Source of the DNA: Gemmatimonadaceae bacterium
GTDB lineage: Bacteria > Gemmatimonadota > Gemmatimonadetes > Gemmatimonadales > Gemmatimonadaceae
Length of the DNA stretch: 64,000 nt
Direction: 5' to 3'
NCBI GenBank assembly: GCA_035533755.1
Contig: DATLTC010000051.1
Span: 1-64,000, forward strand
The translations under genes were made by a program, and so were the position numbers. Below are positions 5,964 through 12,971 of this stretch, piece after piece. Position 1 is the first letter of the stretch, and each line of letters begins with the position of its first letter. The notes below the pieces were generated by a model. The model did not search any database, was not told where the DNA came from, and saw only the letters and a program-made list of their open reading frames with translations.

Positions 5964-8159
5964 ATGCCCCTGAATAGATGGCGGGTCGCCCCCCTGCTGC
6001 CCCTGCTGCCCCTGCTCCTCCTCGCGGCCCCGCCCCTCGCCGCCCAGCAGCTGCGGGGCGTGGTGCGCGACAGCATCAGCGGCGTGGGCGTGGCCGGCGC
6101 CGTGGTCTCGGTGATCGACTCCACGGGATCCACCGCCGGCCGGACCATTGCCGGCGAGGACGGCCGCTTCCGCCTCGCCGCCTCGCCCGCCGCCGCCTCC
6201 CTCCGCGTGCTCCGCATCGGGTTCTCGCCGCGCGACGTGCCACTCCCGGCCGACCGCCAGCAGCCGGTCACCATCGCCATGGCGCGCCTCCCCGCGCTCC
6301 TCGCCAGCGTGCACGTGTCCGATCGGGCGGTGTGCGGCGGCTCCACCGACCGCGGATCGGCGCTCTCGCTCTGGGAACAGGCCCGCGCCGGCCTGCTCGC
6401 CGCCGTCGTGGCGCGCGAGACCAAGCCCGGCCGGATGAACGTGCTGCTCTTCACCACGGACCAGGCGCCCGACTCCCGGCTCGTGCGCCGGCAGACCCTC
6501 CACCTCCAGTCGGGCACCACGGGCCGCCCCTTCGTGGCGGCGGCCAGGGCCACGGATTTCGCCGCCCACGGCTACATGCAGGAGGATGAGTCGGGACGCA
6601 CCTTCCACGCCCCAGACGCCGACATCCTGCTGGACGAGAGCTTCGCGGCCACCCACTGCTTCACGGTGGCCGAGGACGCCGATCACCCGGGACAGGTGGG
6701 CCTCGCCTTCCGGCCGGCGCGCGATCGCGACGGAATCGTGGACGTGCGGGGCACCCTCTGGATCCGGCGCGACGTGCCGGCGCTCGAAACGCTGGAGTTC
6801 CGGTTCACCGGCCTCGAGCCGGCGTTCGAGAACGCGCGCGCCGGCGGCAGCCTCACCTTCCGCACCATGCCCAACGGACTGGTCTACATCGAACGGTGGA
6901 CCATGCGGCTGCCCGAGGTGGAAGCCACGAACTCGTTCGGTCCCGACATGCCGTCCGCCCTCTCGCGCATCGGTGCTCCCATGGGCCGCGACCGGCGCGA
7001 GCTGAAGGTGGCGGGGATCCGGTACGTTGGCGGCGAAGTGACGGCCGCGGCTTGGCCCGACGGCTCGCACGCCGAGTCGGCGCTGGGCGCCGTGACCGGC
7101 CGCGTGCTGGCGCCGGGCACGGGACAGCCGCTGGACCAGGTGCAGGTGCTGCTCGCCGGCACGGCGGATACGGTGCGCACCGACTCCACGGGCCGCTTTG
7201 CCCTGCTGGGCGTGCTTCCGGGCCGGTACACGCTCCAGGCGGTGGACGCCACGCTCGAGCCGTACGTGGATGCGCAGACCGTATCGCGCACGGTGGACGT
7301 GGCGCGCGACACGGTGCGCGGCGTGACGCTGCACCTGTCGTCGCGCGCCGCCTATTTCGCGCGCCTGTGCCCGGACGACTCGCTGCTCGCCACCACCGCC
7401 GTGCTACTGGGCCGCGTGACGGACGCGCAGGGCGCGCCGATCTCGCGCCTCGAAGTGCACGGCACCTGGCTCCAGAATTTTCAGGTGCGCCCCGAGGGCG
7501 GCCCCGTCTCGGTGACCCACGCCGTCCGCTCGCTGGCGCCCGATCGCGACGGCCGCTTCCAGCTCTGCGTGCCGCGCGACCGTCTGCTCACGTTCGGCGC
7601 GTGGCGCGGGTCGATGCGGCTGGCCCCGGATACGTCGCTCACGATCGCCGACGCCGACGCGCAGGCGTTCGACTGGCGGGTGCGCGCGCCTCCGCCCGAC
7701 ACCACGGCGACCTTGGACGGCATCGTGACGGCCGACTCCTCGGCCGCGCCACCGGCCGGCGCCGACGTGACGCTGCTGCCGCTCGGGCAACGCGTGGCGC
7801 GGAACTACCGCCTGGGCACGCTGCTCCGCGCCAGGATTCCCGGCGCGCTGCTCGTGCCGTATGCGGGCAGCCTGTTCCTGGCCTCCGAGCGCGGGTCGTC
7901 GGCCACGCTGCGTCCGCTCCCGCACGCCCTCCCCAATCAGAGCAACAGCCCCACCGGCTGCTGGGCATCGATCTATCTGGACGGCGTGCGCATCTACGAT
8001 GTGGGCCAGGGCAAACCGGCGCCCGACTTCAACGCGCTCAACGTGGACCAGTACGCGGGCGTGGAATTCTACGCCGGCGCCGCGACCACGCCGCTGCAGT
8101 TCAGTTCGTCGAGCGGGTTCGACTGCGGCGCGCTGGTGCTCTGGACGCGCGAGCGGTAG
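5964..8159 (+). CDS. Secreted carboxypeptidase-regulatory-like / TonB-plug-like protein
   Basis: A 731-residue exported protein of unknown role. A signal peptide (residues 1-27, cleavage near LAAQQ) leads into an Ig-like CarboxypepD_reg domain (about 29-110, GVVRDSISGVGVAGAVVSV). A second such domain follows at about 358-440 (VTGRVLAPGTGQPLDQVQV), a third, shorter one near 470-530 and a fourth near 565-600. The C-terminal 80 residues (IYLDGVRIYDVGQG to YAGVEFYAGAATTPLQF) resemble the plug end of TonB-dependent receptors, where a named position is said to be a peptide attachment point. No barrel follows, so it is not a full receptor. A pair of Cys (C667-like CWAS and C721-like DCGA) near the end may form a disulfide. 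No clear operon partner. Confidence 0.75.
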   Translation: MPLNRWRVAPLLPLLPLLLLAAPPLAAQQLRGVVRDSISGVGVAGAVVSVIDSTGSTAGRTIAGEDGRFRLAASPAAASLRVLRIGFSPRDVPLPADRQQPVTIAMARLPALLASVHVSDRAVCGGSTDRGSALSLWEQARAGLLAAVVARETKPGRMNVLLFTTDQAPDSRLVRRQTLHLQSGTTGRPFVAAARATDFAAHGYMQEDESGRTFHAPDADILLDESFAATHCFTVAEDADHPGQVGLAFRPARDRDGIVDVRGTLWIRRDVPALETLEFRFTGLEPAFENARAGGSLTFRTMPNGLVYIERWTMRLPEVEATNSFGPDMPSALSRIGAPMGRDRRELKVAGIRYVGGEVTAAAWPDGSHAESALGAVTGRVLAPGTGQPLDQVQVLLAGTADTVRTDSTGRFALLGVLPGRYTLQAVDATLEPYVDAQTVSRTVDVARDTVRGVTLHLSSRAAYFARLCPDDSLLATTAVLLGRVTDAQGAPISRLEVHGTWLQNFQVRPEGGPVSVTHAVRSLAPDRDGRFQLCVPRDRLLTFGAWRGSMRLAPDTSLTIADADAQAFDWRVRAPPPDTTATLDGIVTADSSAAPPAGADVTLLPLGQRVARNYRLGTLLRARIPGALLVPYAGSLFLASERGSSATLRPLPHALPNQSNSPTGCWASIYLDGVRIYDVGQGKPAPDFNALNVDQYAGVEFYAGAATTPLQFSSSSGFDCGALVLWTRER

Positions 8160-8167
8160 CTCCCGTC

Positions 8168-8210
8168 CTGCCGTCCTACCCTCCTACCGTCCTACCGTCC
8201 TACCGTCCTC
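8168..8210. repeat. CCTACCGT tandem array
   Basis: About five head-to-tail copies of the 8-base unit CCTACCGT and variants between two convergent genes. On the minus strand one unit supplies the last codons and TAG stop of the esterase gene (8192). It is the same unit as in the tRNA spacer at 4610. Confidence 0.75.
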
Positions 8211-8902
8211 AGCACCGGCTCCAGCCCCTTCCATACGTTCCGCGCCACCATCTTCTCGCCCACGTCGTTGGGGTGCATGCCGTCGGCCTGATTGAGCGAC
8301 GGATGGCCGGCCACGCCGTCGAGCAGGAATGGCAGCAGCGTGACGCCGTTGCGAGCGGCGAGCAGCGGATACGTCTCGTGAAACGCGCGCGTGTATCGCT
8401 GGCCCATGTTGGGCGGGGCTTCCATCTGCACCAGCAGGATGCGCACATCGGGGCGCGCCGCGCGCACGGAGTCGATGATCGCCTGGATGTTCCGGCGCGT
8501 CTCGCTGGCCGGCGTTCCGCGCAACCCGTCATTGGCGCCGGTCTCGAGCACCATGACCCGGAACGGCTCGCGCAGCAGCCACTCCATGCGCTGCAACGCG
8601 CCGGCCGACGTCTCGCCGCTCACGCCGGCGTTCACCACGTGAAAGGGGAGCCCCGCGGCGTCGATCTTGCGCTGGATGAGGGCCGGATAGGCGCTGTCGG
8701 GGTCGAGCCCCAGCCCGGCCGTGAGGCTGGTGCCCACGAACAGGACGGTCTGCGGCTGCGCCCGGGGCACGGCCGCCGGGGCGGCGGCCCGCGCCGCCCC
8801 CGTGGTGCCCGTGCTATCCTTCGATTGCGCGGGGCGCGTTCGCTCGGCCGTCCCGCACGCCGAGAGCATCACCAGACCCCACGCCAACACTCGCCATCGC
8901 AT
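8192..8902 (-). CDS. tesA: GDSL/SGNH esterase, TesA-like lipoprotein
   Basis: A 236-residue arylesterase/lysophospholipase-type hydrolase. Residues 1-16 are a lipoprotein signal with lipobox MLSAC (Cys16), followed by a Thr/Ala/Pro linker. Block I is VLFVGTSLTAGLG with the nucleophile Ser in GTSLT (about residue 58). Block II is NAGVSGETS, block III is ETGANDG, and block V is DGMHPN with the catalytic Asp and His. E. coli TesA is periplasmic rather than lipidated. The gene diverges from an ATPase/permease pair exactly as tesA does from ybbA-ybbP in E. coli. Its ATG (8902-8900) overlaps the ATG of the divergent gene (8901-8903), so no private 5' leader exists. The stop is inside an 8-base tandem repeat. 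Confidence 0.88.
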   Translation of the reverse strand: MRWRVLAWGLVMLSACGTAERTRPAQSKDSTGTTGAARAAAPAAVPRAQPQTVLFVGTSLTAGLGLDPDSAYPALIQRKIDAAGLPFHVVNAGVSGETSAGALQRMEWLLREPFRVMVLETGANDGLRGTPASETRRNIQAIIDSVRAARPDVRILLVQMEAPPNMGQRYTRAFHETYPLLAARNGVTLLPFLLDGVAGHPSLNQADGMHPNDVGEKMVARNVWKGLEPVLRTVGR

Positions 8903-9590
8903 GCTCGTTGCCCGCCAGCTCACCAAGGAATACCGCATCGGCGAGCGTTCGCTCGCCGTACTGCGCGACGTGTCGTTCTCCATTCCGCAGGGCGCCTTCG
9001 TGGCCATCGTCGGCCCGTCGGGCAGCGGCAAGACGACGCTGCTCGGCCTGCTCGCCGGCCTCGACACGCCCACCCGCGGCACCGTCCTGCTGGACGACGC
9101 CGACCTCGGCGCCATGGACGAGGACCGGCGTGCCCGCCTGCGCGGTGAGAAAGTTGGCTTCGTGTTCCAGAGCTTTCAATTGATCCCGACGCTCACCGCC
9201 ATCGAGAATGTACAGGTACCCCTCGAATTGCGGGGAGATTCCGGGGCGGCCGAGCGGGCCGGCGAACTGCTCACCCGCGTGGGGCTGGGCGACCGGCTGC
9301 ACCATTTTCCCACCGAGCTGTCCGGGGGCGAGCAGCAGCGGGTGGCGATCGCGCGCGCGTTCTCCAACCAGCCGCGGATCCTGTTCGCCGACGAACCCAC
9401 CGGCAACCTGGACAGCGACACCGGCCAGCGCATCGTGGAGCTGCTGGAGCAGTTGAACCGCGAGTCCGGGGCGACCATCGTGCTGGTGACGCACGATGCG
9501 GCGTTGGCGGCGCGGGCCAGCCGGATCATTCGCCTGAGCGACGGCGTGGTGGTGCAGGATACGGCGCCGGTGGGCGCGGGCGTCGAGTGA
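8901..9590 (+). CDS. ybbA: ABC transporter ATP-binding protein, YbbA-like
   Basis: A 229-residue ATPase. Walker A GPSGSGKT (38-45), signature [14 protein letters not shown] (140-153), Walker B ILFADEP (160-166), and a switch His in LVTHDAA. It belongs to the LolD/MacB ATPase group and is paired with the following FtsX permease, whose GTG start overlaps this stop by four bases (GTGA). The ATG at 8901 is chosen because homology begins directly at MLVARQLTKEY; the frame is open upstream but that stretch is the antisense of the esterase signal peptide. No Shine-Dalgarno sequence is apparent before this ATG, so a leaderless message is possible. Confidence 0.92.
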   Translation: MLVARQLTKEYRIGERSLAVLRDVSFSIPQGAFVAIVGPSGSGKTTLLGLLAGLDTPTRGTVLLDDADLGAMDEDRRARLRGEKVGFVFQSFQLIPTLTAIENVQVPLELRGDSGAAERAGELLTRVGLGDRLHHFPTELSGGEQQRVAIARAFSNQPRILFADEPTGNLDSDTGQRIVELLEQLNRESGATIVLVTHDAALAARASRIIRLSDGVVVQDTAPVGAGVE

Positions 9591-12202
9591 GCGCGTCGTT
9601 CACGCGGCTGGCGGCGGTGGCGTGGCGCGAGAGCCGCACGGCGCGCCGCCGGCTGTTGTTGTACATGTCGTCGATCACGCTGGGCGTGGCGGCGCTGGTG
9701 GCCATCGACTCGTTCGCCGACAACGTCACGCGGTCGGTGCACGAGCAATCGCGGGCCCTGCTGGGCGGCGACCTGTCGCTCACCAGCGGCGCCAAATTCA
9801 CGGCGCCGGTGGAAGCGCTGTTCGACTCGCTGGCCCGCCACGGCACGGGGATCGCGCGCCAGACGAGCTTTGCCTCGATGGCGTTGGTGCCGCGCACGGG
9901 CGGCACGCGGCTGGCGCAGGTGCGCGCCGTGACCCCCGACTATCCGTTCTACGGTCAGATCCAGACCGACCCCGAGGCGGCCTGGTCGGAGCTGCAGGCC
10001 GGCCCCCACGCGATCGTGGATCCGTCGCTGCTGGTGGCGCTCAATGCCAAGGTGGGCGACACGCTGTCGCTGGGGACCAGCAGGTTCCTGATCACCGGCA
10101 CGCTGACCAGCGTGCCCGGCGAGATCGCCGTCACGGCGGCGATCGGCCCGCGGATCTACATCCCGGCCCGGTTCCTGGCCGCCACGGGGCTGTTGGTGTT
10201 CGGCAGCCGCGCGGATTACGAAGCGCTGGTCAAGCTGCCGCTGAACATGACCACCGAGCAGTTCCAGGGACGCACGGCGCTGGTGCTGTCGCGCAACAAG
10301 GTGCGCGTGCACACCGTGGCGCAGAACGAGTACAACCTCACGTACGACATCCAGCAGCTGCGCAACTTCCTGAGCGTGGTGGGGTTGGTGGCGCTGCTGC
10401 TGGGCGGGATCGGCGTGGCGAGCGGCGTGAACGCGTTCGTGATGCGCAAGATCGACACGGTGGCGATTCTGCGCTGCCTGGGCGCGACGAGCGCGCAGGT
10501 GCTGGTGATCTACGTGCTGCAGGCGGCGGCGATGGGGCTGGTGGGGGCCGCGGCGGGCACGGCGCTCGGCGTGGGCCTGCAGTTCGCCATGCCCAACGTG
10601 GTGAAGGATTTCCTGCCCGTGGACGTGACGATGCGCCTGGCTCCGCAGGCGTTGCTGCTCGGGCTCGGGATCGGCGTGTGGGTGGCGCTGGTGTTTGCGC
10701 TGCGTCCGCTGCTGGCGCTCCGCGGCGTGTCGCCGCTGCAGGCGCTGCGGCGCGATTCCGATCAGACGGTCATGCGCCAGTCGCGCCGCGACAGCGCCAC
10801 GTACGTGGTATCGTTCGCGATCGCGGCCAGCGTGTTCGCCCTGGCGCTGATGCGCGCCGACCGGCTGCGCGACGGCATCGGGTTCAGCGTGGCGATCCTG
10901 CTCGCCGTGGGCGTGTTGTGGGTGGTGGCGGCGCTGCTCGCGGCGGTGACGCGGCGCGTGGTGCGGCCGTCGTGGCCGTTCGTGCTCCGGCACGGCATGG
11001 CCAGCCTGTACCGCCCGGGCAATCAGACGCGGTCGGTGATTCTGTCGTTGGGCTTCGGCGTGTTCCTGGTGAGCACGCTGTATCAGGCGCAGAAGAATCT
11101 CCTGGGCCAGCTCGACCTGCGGCTCGACCAGGTGCGGGCCAACGTCGTGTTCTTCGACGTCCAGGGCGACGAAGCGGCGGGCGTGGATTCGATCATCCGC
11201 GCCGGCCACCACGAGGTGGTGCAGCGGATGCCGATCGTCCAGATGCGCATCGCGGCGATCAACGGCCGCACGCCCGATCAACTGCTGGCCGGAAACAACC
11301 TGGCGGCGCCGCCGGCGGCAGGACGCGGCGCGGGGCGCGGGGCCGGGGCCGGGCGCGGCGGGGCCGACCAGACGCGCCGCCCGCGGTGGGCGCTGACCCG
11401 CGAATACCGCTCCACGTATCGCGACTCGCTGGACGCGAGCGAGAAACTCCTCGCCGGCGCCTGGTGGGGCGCGTCCAAGGACACGATGTCGCAGGTCTCG
11501 CTCGATGCCGGCCTGGCCACCGAGTTGGGCGTGCTGCTGGGCGACACCATCACCTGGGACGTGCAGGGCGTGAAGGTCGCCACGCGGGTCACCAGCCTGC
11601 GCGAGGTGTCGTGGGCGCGCTTCCAGCCCAACTTCTTCGTCGTCTTCCAGCCCAAGGCGCTGGCGCACGCGCCCACGCAGTTCGTATTCCTGGCCTACGG
11701 CGCCACGTCGCGCGACGTGGCCCTCATGCAGCGCGACGTGGTGCAGAAGTTCCCGAACGTATCGAGTCTCGACCTGTCGCTGGTGCAGCGCACGCTGAGC
11801 GACGTGATCAACCGCGTGACGTCGGCCATCCGGTTCATGGCGCTGGTGAGCCTGCTGCTCGGCGTGCCGGTGCTGTTCAGCGCCGTCGCGGCCACGCGGC
11901 GGGAGCGGCTGCGCGAGGGCGTGCTGTTCAAGACGCTGGGCGCCACGCGCCGGCAGATCGGCCGCATCATGCTGGCCGAGTACGCGCTGCTGGGCGCGCT
12001 GGGCAGCCTGGCCGGCGTGCTCCTCTCGGTGGGAGGCGCGTGGGCGCTCATGCACTTCATCTTCCAGGCGCCGTTCAAGCCGGCCGTCGTGCCGGCGCTC
12101 GTCGTGAGCCTGGGGATGACCGTGCTGGCGATGGCGATCGGGTTGCTCACCAGCCGCGAGGTGTTCGCGTCCACGCCGATGGCGGCGCTCCGCGAGAACT
12201 AG
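9587..12202 (+). CDS. ybbP: FtsX-family ABC permease, YbbP-like
   Basis: An 871-residue inner-membrane protein with the large two-module plan of YbbP: a first helix (about 25-45), a periplasmic domain, a helix cluster at about 262-390, a second helix pair near 405-450, a second periplasmic domain carrying a Gly/Arg/Ala-rich low-complexity insert (about 575-592), and a C-terminal FtsX module (about 745-871, ending STPMAALREN). Starts at GTG 9587, four bases inside the ATPase gene, so translation is coupled. YbbAP-TesA is a known synteny group; the transported substrate is not firmly established. Its TAG stop overlaps the TAG of the convergent receiver gene through a CTAG palindrome. Confidence 0.92.
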   Translation: MSASFTRLAAVAWRESRTARRRLLLYMSSITLGVAALVAIDSFADNVTRSVHEQSRALLGGDLSLTSGAKFTAPVEALFDSLARHGTGIARQTSFASMALVPRTGGTRLAQVRAVTPDYPFYGQIQTDPEAAWSELQAGPHAIVDPSLLVALNAKVGDTLSLGTSRFLITGTLTSVPGEIAVTAAIGPRIYIPARFLAATGLLVFGSRADYEALVKLPLNMTTEQFQGRTALVLSRNKVRVHTVAQNEYNLTYDIQQLRNFLSVVGLVALLLGGIGVASGVNAFVMRKIDTVAILRCLGATSAQVLVIYVLQAAAMGLVGAAAGTALGVGLQFAMPNVVKDFLPVDVTMRLAPQALLLGLGIGVWVALVFALRPLLALRGVSPLQALRRDSDQTVMRQSRRDSATYVVSFAIAASVFALALMRADRLRDGIGFSVAILLAVGVLWVVAALLAAVTRRVVRPSWPFVLRHGMASLYRPGNQTRSVILSLGFGVFLVSTLYQAQKNLLGQLDLRLDQVRANVVFFDVQGDEAAGVDSIIRAGHHEVVQRMPIVQMRIAAINGRTPDQLLAGNNLAAPPAAGRGAGRGAGAGRGGADQTRRPRWALTREYRSTYRDSLDASEKLLAGAWWGASKDTMSQVSLDAGLATELGVLLGDTITWDVQGVKVATRVTSLREVSWARFQPNFFVVFQPKALAHAPTQFVFLAYGATSRDVALMQRDVVQKFPNVSSLDLSLVQRTLSDVINRVTSAIRFMALVSLLLGVPVLFSAVAATRRERLREGVLFKTLGATRRQIGRIMLAEYALLGALGSLAGVLLSVGGAWALMHFIFQAPFKPAVVPALVVSLGMTVLAMAIGLLTSREVFASTPMAALREN

Positions 12203-12570
12203 GACGCGGACTTCAGTTGGTTCGCGATCGCCCGCAGCAGCACCGTCTCGTCCACGATGGGCTTGGTGACGTAGTCGTCGAACCCGGCCACGAGGTACTT
12301 CTCGCGGTCGCCCGCCATGGCATGCGCGGTGAGCGCGATCACCGGCAGGCTGGCCAGCCGCGGGTCGGTGCGGATGCGCGACAGGATCTCGATCCCATCC
12401 ATGCCCGGCAGCGAGATGTCGAGCAGCACGACATCCGGGCGCGCGCGGGCGAACGCGGCCAGCGCGTCGGCGCCGTTGTCATACTCGGCGATCTCGAACC
12501 GGCCGCCCAGAATGGCCTGGAGCAGCAGCCGGTTGTCCGGATTGTCTTCCACCACCGCGAGCCGCGTCAT
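12199..12570 (-). CDS. Single-domain response regulator (CheY-like)
   Basis: A 123-residue receiver with no output domain. The acidic pair is Glu8/Asp9, the phospho-acceptor Asp51 (VVLLDISLPGMDG), the switch Thr81 (IALTAHA) and the Lys103 (DDYVTKP), so it looks active. Its ATG shares one base with the stop of the HPt gene (TGATG), making a coupled HPt-receiver pair behind a PilB/GspE-type ATPase. By family logic it exchanges phosphate with that HPt. The partner kinase is not obvious; the hybrid kinase at 16428 is a candidate. Confidence 0.93.
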   Translation of the reverse strand: MTRLAVVEDNPDNRLLLQAILGGRFEIAEYDNGADALAAFARARPDVVLLDISLPGMDGIEILSRIRTDPRLASLPVIALTAHAMAGDREKYLVAGFDDYVTKPIVDETVLLRAIANQLKSAS

Positions 12571-12932
12571 CACTCGTCTCCCTGTCTGATGCCGGCCAGC
12601 CACTCGCGCACCGCGTGGTGCTCGGCATCGAGCTCCGGCAGCAGCGCGCTCACGCCGGCCAGGTCGCCGCGGGCGGCCAGCAGCTCGCCCTGCTCGCACA
12701 GCGCCTGCAGGTGGCCGGCGCCGAGCTGACCGGCGCTGGACTTGAGCGCGTGGAACGCCGAGCGCGCAGGTTCGGCGTCGCCGCTCGCCAACGCGTCACG
12801 CACCACATCCAGCCGCTTGGGCGCGGCGGCCGTGAGCAGATCGATCATCTGGAAGAGCAGCGGGTCGCCGCCAAAGCGGCGCAGTCGCGTGATGGCGTCG
12901 GGGTCGAACCGTGGGGTGAGACCGTCGGACAT
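12570..12932 (-). CDS. HPt (histidine phosphotransfer) protein
   Basis: A 120-residue four-helix HPt domain protein. The phosphorylatable His61 lies in AFHALKSSAGQLGAGHL, the classic HxLKxxAxxxGA motif. It would relay phosphate between a hybrid kinase receiver and the CheY-like protein encoded next, whose start overlaps this stop. An in-frame GTG directly precedes the chosen ATG. The upstream ATPase gene ends 39 bases before, so it is probably in the same transcript. Confidence 0.9.
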   Translation of the reverse strand: MSDGLTPRFDPDAITRLRRFGGDPLLFQMIDLLTAAAPKRLDVVRDALASGDAEPARSAFHALKSSAGQLGAGHLQALCEQGELLAARGDLAGVSALLPELDAEHHAVREWLAGIRQGDE

Positions 12933-12971
12933 CACGGAAGGTACGGCGCCGCCGCGCGCGCCGTGAGCCGG

